From the NCBI RefSeq assembly GCF_002742385.2, contig NZ_MJBI02000010.1:1-55078 (forward strand): a stretch of 55,078 nucleotides of DNA. Reading direction: 5' to 3'. The position numbers and the translations under genes were made by a program. This DNA comes from Macrococcoides goetzii. Lineage in GTDB: Bacteria; Bacillota; Bacilli; Staphylococcales; Staphylococcaceae. Below, one piece after another: positions 9,702-17,898 of this stretch. The notes under the pieces are model-generated. The model saw only the letters and a program-made list of their open reading frames with translations. It was not told the DNA's origin and did not search any database. The stretch's first letter is position 1. Every line of letters begins with the position of its first letter.

Positions 9702-9779
9702 TTATTGTGCTTTCTTATCGCTTCTTAATAACATCGCAATTAACCCAACCACAAACGACAATATAAATTTCTTTATCAT
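9702..9779 (-). CDS. 25-residue membrane-peptide gene at the end of the yeiH-type operon
   Basis: The ATG at 9779 follows TAGGAGTG, a ribosome site that overlaps the stop codon of the exporter gene, and the frame ends at 9702 just before the terminator. The peptide is MIKKFILSFVVGL followed by IAMLLRSDKKAQ: two N-terminal lysines, about 15 hydrophobic residues and a charged tail, as in a single-span membrane peptide. Position, ribosome site and terminator argue that it is translated with the exporter. It could be a small transporter subunit or regulator, or a toxin-like peptide; I do not recognise a family. Confidence 0.55.
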   Translation of the reverse strand: MIKKFILSFVVGLIAMLLRSDKKAQ

Positions 9780-9789
9780 ATCAACACTC

Positions 9790-10761
9790 CTACCAGATAT
9801 TTAACAGCCACTGCATTATTAAACTTATACCCGCTACGACGAACCATACACTTGCACCTAATAAAACAGGCTTAATTCCAATTGCTCTGAATTGTTTAAT
9901 GCTCACTGATAATCCGATACCTGCCATCGCGATGCTAATCATAAACGTTGATAGCATTTTTATATATGAAATTATTGCTTCAGGCAAATTAATAATTGAA
10001 GTCGCTACACTTGCCAGAAAGAAATATAGAATAAACCACGGAAATACCTTTTTAATACTAAATGCTTTCTTCTCACTTTTCTTAAGTTGTAACATCACCA
10101 GTATAAGACAGACTGGTATAATCATCAGCGCTCTAACAAGTTTAACAATTGTTGCGGTGTCACCGGCTGGTTCAGAATAGGCATATCCTGCAGCGACCAC
10201 ACTACTTGTATCATTAATCGCTGTGCCAGCAAAATGACCGAAACCAATATCACTTAACCCAATTGTATGCCCAATAATCGGGAAGATAAAGACTGCGATA
10301 ATATTAAATAGAAAGATTGTCGATAATGAGAACGCCACTTCATCTTCTTTAGCATCTACTATCGGACTTGCTGCTGCGATTGCAGAGCCACCACAAATGG
10401 CCGTCCCGACACCGATTAACGTTCTAATATTTTCTCCGATGTTCATAACTTTACCTAACCATAGACTTGTGAGTAACGCTGCAGTTATAGTCGTCAATGT
10501 AATAGGTAATGATGATAATCCCATTTCTACTACTACTCTTAAATTAAGCGTAAACCCCATTACAATGATGGCATACTGCAATATTTTCTTTGAAGCGAAT
10601 TTAATACCGGGTTGATATTGATCTGGCAGCTTTATAGTATTGCTCATGATGATGCCAAGAATAATACTAAAGATAATACCACCGATAATCGGAAACACCT
10701 GTCCGAGTAGTGTTGCAATGACTGCGATTATACTGCAAAGGATGATACCATACCATTTCAT
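9790..10761 (-). CDS. YeiH/UPF0324-family putative sulfate exporter
   Basis: This 323-residue integral membrane protein has about ten hydrophobic segments and the family signatures YAIIVMGFTLNL, GVGTAICGGSAIAAASP and GTAINDTSSVVAAGYAYS. The family (conserved hypothetical 698, YeiH) is annotated as putative sulfate exporters; the true substrate is unproven. The ATG overlaps the end of the upstream regulator gene by 4 bp (ATGA), so the two are translationally coupled, and a 25-residue peptide gene follows. Length and motifs are normal. The linked XRE/cupin regulator probably controls its expression. Confidence 0.85.
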   Translation of the reverse strand: MKWYGIILCSIIAVIATLLGQVFPIIGGIIFSIILGIIMSNTIKLPDQYQPGIKFASKKILQYAIIVMGFTLNLRVVVEMGLSSLPITLTTITAALLTSLWLGKVMNIGENIRTLIGVGTAICGGSAIAAASPIVDAKEDEVAFSLSTIFLFNIIAVFIFPIIGHTIGLSDIGFGHFAGTAINDTSSVVAAGYAYSEPAGDTATIVKLVRALMIIPVCLILVMLQLKKSEKKAFSIKKVFPWFILYFFLASVATSIINLPEAIISYIKMLSTFMISIAMAGIGLSVSIKQFRAIGIKPVLLGASVWFVVAGISLIMQWLLNIW

Positions 10762-11321
10762 AGCATTTGCTCCAGATAATAAATAGTCATCGTACCACGA
10801 AGGATACCATCCCCAATATTGGTATACACATGAGGAACATCTGCATCAAAGCGAATCGACATGTCACTTCCAATTTGATAATCTTCATTCTGTACTTTTA
10901 GATTGAGCATACCTTGATAGATCATGATATACTCTTCAGTCCCGGCTTGATGTGCTTCTGCTGCATACACGCCTCCTGGCTCAATTTCAAACTGATACAT
11001 TTCAAACGGATGACCACTTTCAAAAGGATAGAATGGATATAATCGATATCTTCCATCATCTCCTGTCATCTCCAATAATTCTGACTTTTTCTTAATATCT
11101 ACTTTTTGATCAGGAGACTTGATTAAAGCAGTGAAACTTATCTTCAATCCATTCGCTATCTTCCACACCGTCGTAATTGATGGAATAGAATCTCCTCGTT
11201 CAATTTGAGACAACATCGTCTTTGAAACTCCTGTACGTCGTGAAACATTATCTAAAGTTAACCCATTATCAGTTCGATACATCTTTAAATTATGCGCAAC
11301 AATATCATGTATTTCTTTCAT
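10758..11321 (-). CDS. XRE-family regulator with C-terminal cupin domain
   Basis: The start chosen is ATG 11321 after AGGTGAAG; the open frame extends upstream to 11429 but has no ribosome site and crosses the promoter. The 187-residue protein has an N-terminal XRE helix-turn-helix (LTLDNVSRRTGVSKTMLSQIE, about 15-40, then SIPSITTVWKIANGLKI) and a C-terminal cupin barrel (about 100-185, with EIEPGGVYAAEAHQAGTEEY). This architecture is common in regulators that sense a small ligand through the cupin. It overlaps the exporter gene by 4 bp and is probably its regulator and its own. Confidence 0.85.
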   Translation of the reverse strand: MKEIHDIVAHNLKMYRTDNGLTLDNVSRRTGVSKTMLSQIERGDSIPSITTVWKIANGLKISFTALIKSPDQKVDIKKKSELLEMTGDDGRYRLYPFYPFESGHPFEMYQFEIEPGGVYAAEAHQAGTEEYIMIYQGMLNLKVQNEDYQIGSDMSIRFDADVPHVYTNIGDGILRGTMTIYYLEQML

Positions 11322-11351
11322 CAGCTTCACCTGCTTTACTTTGTTACATTC

Positions 11352-11380
11352 ATTATAACGAACAAATATTACATGATAAA
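11352..11380 (-). promoter_or_regulatory. candidate promoter of the XRE/cupin-exporter operon
   Basis: On the minus strand TTTATC (11380-11375), 17 bp, TATAAT (11357-11352), about 30 bp before the ribosome site of the regulator gene. The -10 is perfect; the -35 is weak. Confidence 0.5.
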
Positions 11381-11392
11381 GCACTATCTTAT

Positions 11393-11421
11393 TTGAAACA
11401 GAACATACGTTTGTGTATAAT
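11393..11421 (+). promoter_or_regulatory. sigma-A promoter of the secreted nuclease gene
   Basis: TTGAAA (11393-11398), a 17-bp spacer and TATAAT (11416-11421), about 20 bp before the ribosome site GAGG at 11442-11445. Confidence 0.75.
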
Positions 11422-11452
11422 AGAAACATCTTTTAAAAAATGAGGTTTTATT

Positions 11453-12067
11453 TTGATATTATCTGCTTTAGCTTTAACAATAAATTTCAGCATGTTTCAG
11501 ACAAACATGCCAAAGATTGATGCAACATTTGATCACGCTATTGACGGCGATACTATTTCTGTAAAAGTAAATAACAGAAAAAAAACCGTAAGACTATTAC
11601 TCGTTGATACGCCGGAATCGAAAAAGCCCAACACGCCAGTTCAACCGTATGCGATTGAAGCGGCGCGCTTTACAGAATCTCTCGTAAAAACATGCGATTT
11701 AAAGATTCAGTATGATACGAAAGGTAAGAAAGATCGTTACGGCAGAGATTTAGTTTATCTTTATTGTGGCAATACGATGATCAATGAACTACTCGTTCAG
11801 CAAGGTTATGCACGCGTTGGTTATGTTTATCAGCAAAAGGATTATTTAGACAGATTGTTACAAGCCGAAAAAAAGGCAAAACAGCAAGGTTTGAAGATCT
11901 GGTCGATAAAAGGTTTCGTTAATACAGACGGAGAAGGCTTTAATAGTACAGCTGAAGAACGAAAGGCTGAAACTGATATCGGTCTTCAAATACGCGAAGC
12001 ACTACATCGAATATTGGATGCCGCAATTGATGGTTTGATTAAAGGTATAAAAGATTTATTTAAATAG
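11453..12067 (+). CDS. thermonuclease (staphylococcal nuclease-fold) protein
   Basis: This 204-residue protein starts at TTG 11453, eight bases after GAGG. The N-terminus is hydrophobic (ILSALALTINFSMF) and could act as a short signal or anchor, though it has no positive residues before it. The SNase fold spans about 22-155: HAIDGDTISVKV, then VRLLLVDTPE, which carries the catalytic Arg and Glu, and DRYGRDLVYLY with the second catalytic Arg. The family degrades DNA and RNA with calcium at the cell surface. A charged C-terminal extension (about 160-204) has no recognised domain. It is a single gene with its own promoter and terminator. Confidence 0.88.
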   Translation: MILSALALTINFSMFQTNMPKIDATFDHAIDGDTISVKVNNRKKTVRLLLVDTPESKKPNTPVQPYAIEAARFTESLVKTCDLKIQYDTKGKKDRYGRDLVYLYCGNTMINELLVQQGYARVGYVYQQKDYLDRLLQAEKKAKQQGLKIWSIKGFVNTDGEGFNSTAEERKAETDIGLQIREALHRILDAAIDGLIKGIKDLFK

Positions 12068-12073
12068 ACATAA

Positions 12074-12107
12074 TTAAAGAGGAGAGACCATCGTCTCTCC
12101 TCTTTAA
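12074..12107. terminator. bidirectional terminator between nuclease and LysM-CHAP genes
   Basis: TTAAAGAGGAGAGA (12074-12087) pairs perfectly with TCTCTCCTCTTTAA (12094-12107) around CCATCG. The right arm contains the stop codon of the convergent LysM-CHAP gene. Confidence 0.8.
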
Positions 12108-13138
12108 TGTATAAATTGATATCTGCTCATTTGAGCTAATGTAAGTGTTCTATAACCCACAACACCTGAAGGCGTTAAATAATTCGTTTCTGAAACCATA
12201 ATTGTTCCATCAGCATTAACACGTTCAACGAATGCAACGTGTCCTAGAGGACCATCAGTAGTTGTCGCAATTGAGCCAACTGCCGGCGTGCTGTTTACTG
12301 TGTATCCATCTTTACGTGCACCACTTGCCCAGTTATATGCATGCCACCAATACGTTGAAATACCTTTTCCGATTGCAGCACGTTTATTAAATACATACCA
12401 TGTACATTGACCGTAGTCATACAAATTAGCATGTGCAAATACAGGTGTTTTTGTAACTACTGACGTTGTTACAACTTTAGCAGGTGCTTTTTGTACGCCG
12501 CTTGTCGGAATAGTGGCAGCAACTGCATTCCCACTAACGATCAATTTTTGATTGGAATAAATGATATTTGATGATAGATTATTCCACTGTTTAATACTTT
12601 GTATTGATACTCCATATTGCGCAGCAATCTTTGCTAAATAATCTCCAGGCTTAACGATATGCGTCTTAGCACTAGTTGTGCCTGAATTTGTAGATGTTGT
12701 TGTCACAGGAATCGTTGTACTAACTGCACCTGTTACTTTTAATTTCTGATTCGGAAAGATTAAATAGCCTGATAAATTATTTAATTTCATAATCTGCGCT
12801 ACAGATGTATTGTATTTTGCTGCAATAATCGATAAACTCTCGCCAGCTTGAACAATATGCGTATTACCAGTAGATGTCGTACTTTGCGGACGGCTCACAT
12901 TTGTCGTATTTGTTCGTGTTACTTCACCCGATACTTTTAAAGTTTGGTAAGGAAAAATCAAATTTGATGATAATTGATTTAACGACTTTAACTGATCAAT
13001 CGAAGTATTATATCGGTTGGCGATAGACCATAGTGACTCACCAGGTTGTACTTTATGTTCTGCTGCTTCTGCTTGATGTGAATAAGTAGCAACCGCAGCC
13101 GATGCAGTTGTAGCCGCGAAAATTAATTTCTTCTTCAA
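12104..13138 (-). CDS. secreted cell-wall hydrolase, three LysM domains plus CHAP (Sle1-like)
   Basis: The TTG start at 13138 follows AGGAGG. A Sec signal peptide ends at about residue 26 (QAEAA). Three LysM peptidoglycan-binding domains follow at about 28-71, 94-138 and 159-203, each with GESL or GDYL and a downstream P/SNQ-LKV motif, separated by Thr/Ser linkers. A CHAP domain occupies about 232-344, with the nucleophile Cys in YGQCTWYVFNKR (about 244) and the His in GHVAFVE (about 300). Sle1/Aaa proteins with this order are N-acetylmuramoyl-L-alanine amidases for daughter-cell separation. It is a single gene with a long upstream region that includes a WalR-like site, fitting a wall-hydrolase regulon. 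Confidence 0.9.
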   Translation of the reverse strand: MKKKLIFAATTASAAVATYSHQAEAAEHKVQPGESLWSIANRYNTSIDQLKSLNQLSSNLIFPYQTLKVSGEVTRTNTTNVSRPQSTTSTGNTHIVQAGESLSIIAAKYNTSVAQIMKLNNLSGYLIFPNQKLKVTGAVSTTIPVTTTSTNSGTTSAKTHIVKPGDYLAKIAAQYGVSIQSIKQWNNLSSNIIYSNQKLIVSGNAVAATIPTSGVQKAPAKVVTTSVVTKTPVFAHANLYDYGQCTWYVFNKRAAIGKGISTYWWHAYNWASGARKDGYTVNSTPAVGSIATTTDGPLGHVAFVERVNADGTIMVSETNYLTPSGVVGYRTLTLAQMSRYQFIH

Positions 13139-13483
13139 ATTTTGTTCCTCCTAGCCTTACTTTTTCAATAAATCTATTATTGCATATTTATTGTTCTTTT
13201 GACATTACAGTTTTCTTTCAATTGCTTATTTATTAATAAGTAATAATATTTATTTTTAATACGAACACTTTTTGTACAAAGTTGTGTTCAACTGAATTAT
13301 ATCAACACTTCCTGATGTTCGGTGAGTAAATGAAATAAAAATTCTTTTTATTATTTTCGACAATTTTCTTTTTTTACTTAACAATTATAATTTGGTTTGT
13401 CATGTTAATAAAACATTGATATATCAACGTTTGAAACCGCTATATATATTGAAGTGAATTAAATAGAGTCATTAGTTTTACAT

Positions 13484-13500
13484 TGTAACATAACTGTAAC
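13484..13500. promoter_or_regulatory. WalR-like direct repeat
   Basis: TGTAAC-N5-TGTAAC matches the TGTWAH-N5-TGTWAH site of the WalR cell-wall regulator. It is about 345 bp from the LysM-CHAP start and 146 bp upstream of the hemolysin-III gene. WalR controls wall hydrolases, so the amidase is the more logical target, but distance and orientation are not ideal. Confidence 0.4.
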
Positions 13501-13604
13501 AAACTACTGTAAATTTAGAATTTTCAGTAAATTAATGATTGTTTTCGACAATTTTTAATTCATTTTTTTACGAATAGTCTAAAATCATGTAATGATTAAT
13601 TATA

Positions 13605-13613
13605 TGTTAGAAT
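13605..13613 (+). promoter_or_regulatory. candidate extended -10 promoter of the hemolysin-III gene
   Basis: TGTTAGAAT, the same extended -10 string as upstream of 6786 and 54239, lies 32 bp before the ATG; ribosome site AAAGGAATG follows. Confidence 0.4.
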
Positions 13614-13645
13614 AAAATAAAAAAGCATACTAAAGGAATGATCAG

Positions 13646-14314
13646 ATGAAACCGGAAGCACCTCGCTATAATTTCAGAGATATTAAAGAATTGAAATTCG
13701 GTGAAGAAGTTGGTAACTCGGTATCTCATGGTGTACCAGCATTACTTATTTTATTCACTTTACCTTACTTTGCAATCAAGACGTATATCGAACATGGTCC
13801 TACATTTGCATTTGGTATCAGCGTATTTTTAATTAGCATCTTCCTGATGTTCTTATCATCAGCTGTCTACCACCTCATGCCTCCGAAATCGATTCATAAA
13901 TATGTGATGCGCATTATCGACCATGCTTTAATTTATATCGCTATTGCAGGGACTTATACTCCTGTGGCTTTAAGTTTAGTGGGTGGTAAGTTAGGTATCA
14001 GTATTATGATTATTGAATGGCTCATTACGATTGCAGGTATTGTTTATAAATCGACCGCAAAACACGTTAACCCTAAAATCAGTCTTGCAATCTATCTTAT
14101 TATGGGGTGGTTAGGTATCCTCTTATTTCCAGCGCTCATTACAAAAGCGAGCTGGTTGTTTATTACCTTTATCGTTTTAGGTGGTGTGATGTATAGTGTT
14201 GGATCGTGGTTCTATGCACAAAAACATCGTCATTACTTCCATATGATCTGGCATTTCTTTATCCTTGCCGGTGCACTTTGTCACTTCGTCGCATTGTTAT
14301 ATTTTATTCAGTAA
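13646..14314 (+). CDS. trhA: hemolysin III / TrhA-family (PAQR-like) membrane protein
   Basis: The 222-residue protein has seven predicted membrane segments and the family marks in order: FGEEVGNSVSHGVPA near the N-terminus, SSAVYHLM (about 72), RIIDHALIYIAIAGTYTPV (about 91-109) and a final HRHYFHMIWHFFILAGALCH. The His, Ser and Asp residues of these motifs form the presumed metal site of the PAQR superfamily. The family is named after a Bacillus cereus hemolysin but most members have housekeeping roles in membrane homeostasis; haemolysis should not be assumed. It is a single gene closed by a strong bidirectional terminator. Confidence 0.88.
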   Translation: MKPEAPRYNFRDIKELKFGEEVGNSVSHGVPALLILFTLPYFAIKTYIEHGPTFAFGISVFLISIFLMFLSSAVYHLMPPKSIHKYVMRIIDHALIYIAIAGTYTPVALSLVGGKLGISIMIIEWLITIAGIVYKSTAKHVNPKISLAIYLIMGWLGILLFPALITKASWLFITFIVLGGVMYSVGSWFYAQKHRHYFHMIWHFFILAGALCHFVALLYFIQ

Positions 14315-14326
14315 AACTTAAAAAAT

Positions 14327-14357
14327 AAAAACGTCAGATTAATTTCTGACGTTTTTT
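14327..14357. terminator. bidirectional terminator between trhA and a lipoprotein gene
   Basis: AAAAACGTCAGA (14327-14338) pairs with TCTGACGTTTTT (14345-14356). T runs are present on both strands, so it serves both convergent genes. Confidence 0.88.
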
Positions 14358-14377
14358 GGTATCTATAATCATATATT

Positions 14378-15517
14378 CTATTCTGCGATTATCTTTCCGC
14401 TTTGAATATAAACTTTATATGTCTGCAATAATTCTTTTGACTGAATATCAATCGCTTTCACTTTATAATACTTCCCACCTAAATCTTCCTGAATGTCTTT
14501 ACCGTTTATCGGTTCAGCACCGACAATTGCGATATCCATTTCAGAATAATAAGCCTCTACCTTTTTACGGTATTTATCGGATGCCATTTGAACAGCTTGA
14601 GGTAAGCTTTTCACTTTTACTTGAGTAGCGACCGGCTGATCTTTTAACTGATAAGCTGCTTTAATCGTACAAGAAATACATCCATTGTCAGCTGCTTGAG
14701 GTAAAGTGCCTGCCCTCACCATTGCATTGTATGCATTGCGTAACTGTGTATCACTTACACCTTCACAACTTGATTGCAATCGTGTTTGAATACATGTCGT
14801 TGCATCGCCTTTCGCTTGTTGTGTTGATGGCTTAGGTGTTGCTGAAGGAGTTTTTGGTGCAGTTGGTGCTGCATTTTGAACATCAAAAATGGCTTTATCA
14901 TTAAAGTCATATAACTCCATTTTCTTTGATTGTTTATTATAGTAGAAATCAAATACTGTAATGACGCGTTTCAATTGTCCACCTGTAGCATTTGATGATA
15001 GCGTACGAGTAACGATGGCATGCGCATATCTATTTCTAACATCAATTTGATCTATACTCTGAGCGGTAATACGATAGTTATCAAAACTACCTGTCGGTAA
15101 TTTCGCTAAAATATATGCTTCGGCTTTAGAGTTAGATTTTATAAAGGGACGGATCATACTGTAATTACGTTGATTATATGCATTCGGCATTGCATTTAAA
15201 TAATCGGTCATCGTTTGATGGGTCAGCTGTTTTAAGTTAGCTGTCGTTTCGTTTGTATTCGTCACTTTAGCTTTAGTTGATTTTTTTGTTTGTTTTATTT
15301 TTTTCTTTGATTGTGCTTCTTTGTTCTTTTCTTTATCCGACTGCGCTTCACTAGATGGTTCTTCCGTTGTTGTTTCTGGGCTGTCTGACTTCACTTTTGA
15401 TGTTTCAGTTGATTTCGTTTCTTCTTTGTCCTGTTGCGCATTATTACATGCCACAAGCACAAATGACAACAATACTGTCAATATTAATTTATATATACGC
15501 ACGACTACACCATCCAT
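14378..15517 (-). CDS. lipoprotein with NTF2-like domain (TcaA-related), paralogue of the next gene
   Basis: The 379-residue protein starts at ATG 15517, 11 bases after GAGG. It has a lipoprotein signal with lipobox VLVAC (Cys24) and a low-complexity Lys/Glu/Ser/Thr linker (about 30-90). An NTF2-like domain follows (about 95-205: MTDYLNAMPNAYNQRNYSMI, then RVITVFDFYYN), of the type at the end of TcaA-like wall proteins. A Pro/Thr linker and a C-terminal region with two Cys pairs or singles (CIQTRLQSSCEG, NGCISCT) and a final beta-rich domain complete it. The neighbour at 15652 has the same lipoprotein plus NTF2-like layout. Function is unknown; a surface sensor or wall-associated role is a guess. 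Confidence 0.7.
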   Translation of the reverse strand: MDGVVVRIYKLILTVLLSFVLVACNNAQQDKEETKSTETSKVKSDSPETTTEEPSSEAQSDKEKNKEAQSKKKIKQTKKSTKAKVTNTNETTANLKQLTHQTMTDYLNAMPNAYNQRNYSMIRPFIKSNSKAEAYILAKLPTGSFDNYRITAQSIDQIDVRNRYAHAIVTRTLSSNATGGQLKRVITVFDFYYNKQSKKMELYDFNDKAIFDVQNAAPTAPKTPSATPKPSTQQAKGDATTCIQTRLQSSCEGVSDTQLRNAYNAMVRAGTLPQAADNGCISCTIKAAYQLKDQPVATQVKVKSLPQAVQMASDKYRKKVEAYYSEMDIAIVGAEPINGKDIQEDLGGKYYKVKAIDIQSKELLQTYKVYIQSGKIIAE

Positions 15518-15623
15518 TCAGTTATTTTCCTCTATTTTACCATAGAAGTGTATGAGTACTCTAAAAAAGCAAACTATCATCACGAAAATTTCTTTCATGC
15601 TTTTCATTTTCCTTTACATAAAA

Positions 15624-15645
15624 CCCCTACAAATATTTGTAGGGG
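15624..15645 (-). terminator. terminator after the second NTF2-like lipoprotein gene
   Basis: CCCCTACAAAT and ATTTGTAGGGG are a perfect 11-bp palindrome with TTTTAT following on the minus strand. It lies 7 bp after the stop at 15652. Confidence 0.8.
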
Positions 15646-15651
15646 CTCCAC

Positions 15652-16635
15652 TTATTTTAGTTTTTCAACATACTCTACTTCTTTTTTATTTGTTGATAAA
15701 TGAAATGCAACTTTCACATTACCTGATTCATTCTCATAGATAACGCGCGGATCATTTGTATTTTCTAAAAATTCTTTATTAGGTTGTCCGTAGAATGCAA
15801 GAACATCCTGATACAACATGTATGGAGGTACGATGACCATATCCTGTGCCGTTTCAGCACCTGTACTTTTATCGTCTAATTGTTTATTAAAATTGATACC
15901 GGCATTGCCAAAGATGTAATATTTCTTTTGGTTAATCGTTGTATGATCTGAAAAGTCTCCAAACTTATCCTTAATTACCTGGAAACTCATTTGTTCAGAA
16001 ATACCGCCAGCAAATCGATTATTATCTAAGAAGAATTCATTTTTAAAATTTGTAGATAAAATATCGATAACAACGCCGTTACCCTTTGTGTTTTTTTGAG
16101 CTTGTGATTTATCGTTTACCTTAAGTTCGCTATTATTCACGTCTGAAATTTGTGTAATCATCATTTGCTTTAATGAAGGATCATAGACAAAGTGAAAAAC
16201 AGTTTCAGAGTATGTTCTGCCGTTCGTTGCGTAATTCGATATTTCTTTACCCACAAGTGCAACATATTCATCTTTTTGCGTTGAAATCTTATCGATTGTA
16301 TTACTATATACTTCCATATTCGTGTAATTACCACTGCTGATTTCTTTTTTTAATTCTTTTTCAGCGATTGAGCCTTCTTTTACAGTGGATTTGAGGAGAT
16401 TATAATTATTTTTATTATATGCATCTGCGTAGCGATCAAAAAAGTGTTTCACTGCTGAATTGACCAGCATAATATCATCTTTTTTAGATCCTGACCATTG
16501 GTAAAGATATTGAGATTTTCTTGCACTTTTTGCACTGATGATTTTTTCTTCCTGGTTACTGCAACCTGTTGTAAACAATAAAAATACACACGCTAGTACG
16601 CCTAGTATATATTTCAAATCCCTCACCCAATCCAT
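15652..16635 (-). CDS. lipoprotein with NTF2-like domain and C-terminal DUF
   Basis: The ATG at 16635 starts with MDWVRD, matching MDGVVV in the neighbouring paralogue, which supports this start although the ribosome site is weak. The lipobox is FTTGC (Cys25). An NTF2-like domain lies at about 55-155 (VNSAVKHFFDRYADAYNKNN, then ETVFHFVYDPS), as in the gene at 14378. The C-terminal half (about 190-327) carries DNNRFAGGISEQMSFQ and a repeated mixed alpha/beta pattern that I do not recognise. The second gene has its own terminator between it and the downstream paralogue, so the two are separately transcribed duplicates. Confidence 0.7.
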   Translation of the reverse strand: MDWVRDLKYILGVLACVFLLFTTGCSNQEEKIISAKSARKSQYLYQWSGSKKDDIMLVNSAVKHFFDRYADAYNKNNYNLLKSTVKEGSIAEKELKKEISSGNYTNMEVYSNTIDKISTQKDEYVALVGKEISNYATNGRTYSETVFHFVYDPSLKQMMITQISDVNNSELKVNDKSQAQKNTKGNGVVIDILSTNFKNEFFLDNNRFAGGISEQMSFQVIKDKFGDFSDHTTINQKKYYIFGNAGINFNKQLDDKSTGAETAQDMVIVPPYMLYQDVLAFYGQPNKEFLENTNDPRVIYENESGNVKVAFHLSTNKKEVEYVEKLK

Positions 16636-16756
16636 TATTATGTTATCTTCTTCATTATATGTTATGTAGATTGAATTTGAAATATTTATTTTACAATATT
16701 ATCTATATGAAATAAAATTAACTATTATTTTCATATCATGATAAAACTAATTTAAA

Positions 16757-17440
16757 TTAATTTAATAAATCGTATAAAGTAATTAATCCAATTAATTTCC
16801 CTTCTTTTGTACCTGAATCAGTAATCAAGACCGCTTCTAACTTTTCATTCCGCTCGTTGTAGGACTTAAACATGCTTACAACTTCCATTTCCGTTGCACC
16901 TTCTCCAACAAATGCAGCCCGTTCTTTCTGTTCATATGCTATTACTTCAGACAATTTAATTGTAGCGATATCTTTCTGATGATTTACGGCAAAATATCGG
17001 GTAATGCCTGATTCAGTAAGTAAACCTACATAAGTCTTGCCATTATATATCGGAAACTGAGTGAACTTAGAAGTATTGATTTGAGATAACACTGTTGTAA
17101 GCAAATCATTAATATGGAACGTTACAACTTTTTTCGTTGCTTTTTCAATAGCACGCGTCGGATGTAGCAGCATTTCTGCAATAAGTTCAATTTCCTTTAC
17201 GACGTCTTCATGTGGTTCTGCGATAACGCGATTGTCACCAAGTCTTGTATTGTGAACAATAGCATTACGTAATTCAGCAAACTGTTTCAGATCATCTTTA
17301 TACTGTGCAACAACCTTATCTTTTAAGACGGCGTAGTCGACTAATCGTGAAAATGATGCATAACCTTTATTTAAATTATACTGTGTTAAATATCTTTCAA
17401 TCGTATTAAAAGCATTCAGAAATTTCTCTGCTGTAGTCAT
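16757..17440 (-). CDS. HEPN-like N-terminal domain fused to a CBS pair
   Basis: The start follows GGGAGG. In the 227-residue product the first 100 residues are helical and contain RNAIVH (Arg58 to His63), which fits the R-x4-6-H motif of HEPN domains. The second part has two CBS motifs (about 100-160: VVTFHINDLLTTVLSQI, FPIYNGKTYVGLLTESGITRY; about 165-227: KLIGLITLYDLL), which usually bind adenine nucleotides. It could be a nucleotide-regulated RNase-like protein, or a structural HEPN relative without activity. It is monocistronic; the gene upstream is divergent. Confidence 0.65.
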   Translation of the reverse strand: MTTAEKFLNAFNTIERYLTQYNLNKGYASFSRLVDYAVLKDKVVAQYKDDLKQFAELRNAIVHNTRLGDNRVIAEPHEDVVKEIELIAEMLLHPTRAIEKATKKVVTFHINDLLTTVLSQINTSKFTQFPIYNGKTYVGLLTESGITRYFAVNHQKDIATIKLSEVIAYEQKERAAFVGEGATEMEVVSMFKSYNERNEKLEAVLITDSGTKEGKLIGLITLYDLLN

Positions 17441-17575
17441 GATAAACCTCCCAATTTAAATCATGCAATTTAATGTCAATTAGAACTTAATTATTATTTT
17501 TTTATATAATTAATTATTGTATTATTCAAAGAATTTACATGGTATATTTAATTTAATATGAAAGGGGGATACATA

Positions 17576-17854
17576 TTGAATGCGCTAAACAACTACGAAA
17601 TCTTCGACCGCTTTAATCATAGATGGACATGTTCTATATACCAGAATGACATGTATCATGAGGCCCCTTCATTTATGCGTCTCCGTTGTAGAAAACTCAA
17701 TTATGATCGCATTATGGAAACAAATAATGATGAATTGACATTATTACGTCTTCTACGCTACATTACCCTTTATTTAGATGAGTTACAATATATAAGCCAT
17801 AATGTATATAGATTATCAGATGTATCACCTATTCCAAAAGATCAGCTATTATAA
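17576..17854 (+). CDS. small protein of unknown function
   Basis: The frame opens at ATG 17558, but a strong AAGGGGGA lies just after that codon and points to TTG 17576 as the start, giving 92 residues. The protein is rich in Arg, Tyr and Asn (NNYEIFDRFNHRWTCSIYQN, FMRLRCRKLNYDRIM) and ends in a helical region LLRLLRYITLYLDELQYI. No signal or membrane segment is visible and I recognise no family. It is preceded by an AT-rich gap shared with the CBS gene and followed by a bidirectional terminator. Confidence 0.55.
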   Translation: MNALNNYEIFDRFNHRWTCSIYQNDMYHEAPSFMRLRCRKLNYDRIMETNNDELTLLRLLRYITLYLDELQYISHNVYRLSDVSPIPKDQLL

Positions 17855-17864
17855 TCATCTATAA

Positions 17865-17898
17865 AAAACCGTGTACAGCAATCGCTGCACACGGTTTT
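17865..17898. terminator. bidirectional terminator between the small gene and czcD
   Basis: AAAACCGTGTACAGC (17865-17879) pairs with GCTGCACACGGTTTT (17884-17898) with one mismatch; T runs lie on both sides. The right arm covers the czcD stop codon. Confidence 0.85.

Larger units (their letters stand above)
13139..13645. other. 507-bp divergent intergenic region with inverted repeats and direct repeats
   Basis: It separates the LysM-CHAP gene and the hemolysin-III gene. Visible structure: an imperfect palindrome GAACAC...TGTACA...GTGTTC at 13263-13289; a 22-bp inverted repeat centred on TTGATATATCAA at 13411-13432; two copies of TTTTCGACAATTTT about 178 bp apart (near 13364 and 13542); and the WalR-like site at 13484-13500. 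No convincing small gene is seen. Confidence 0.5.
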
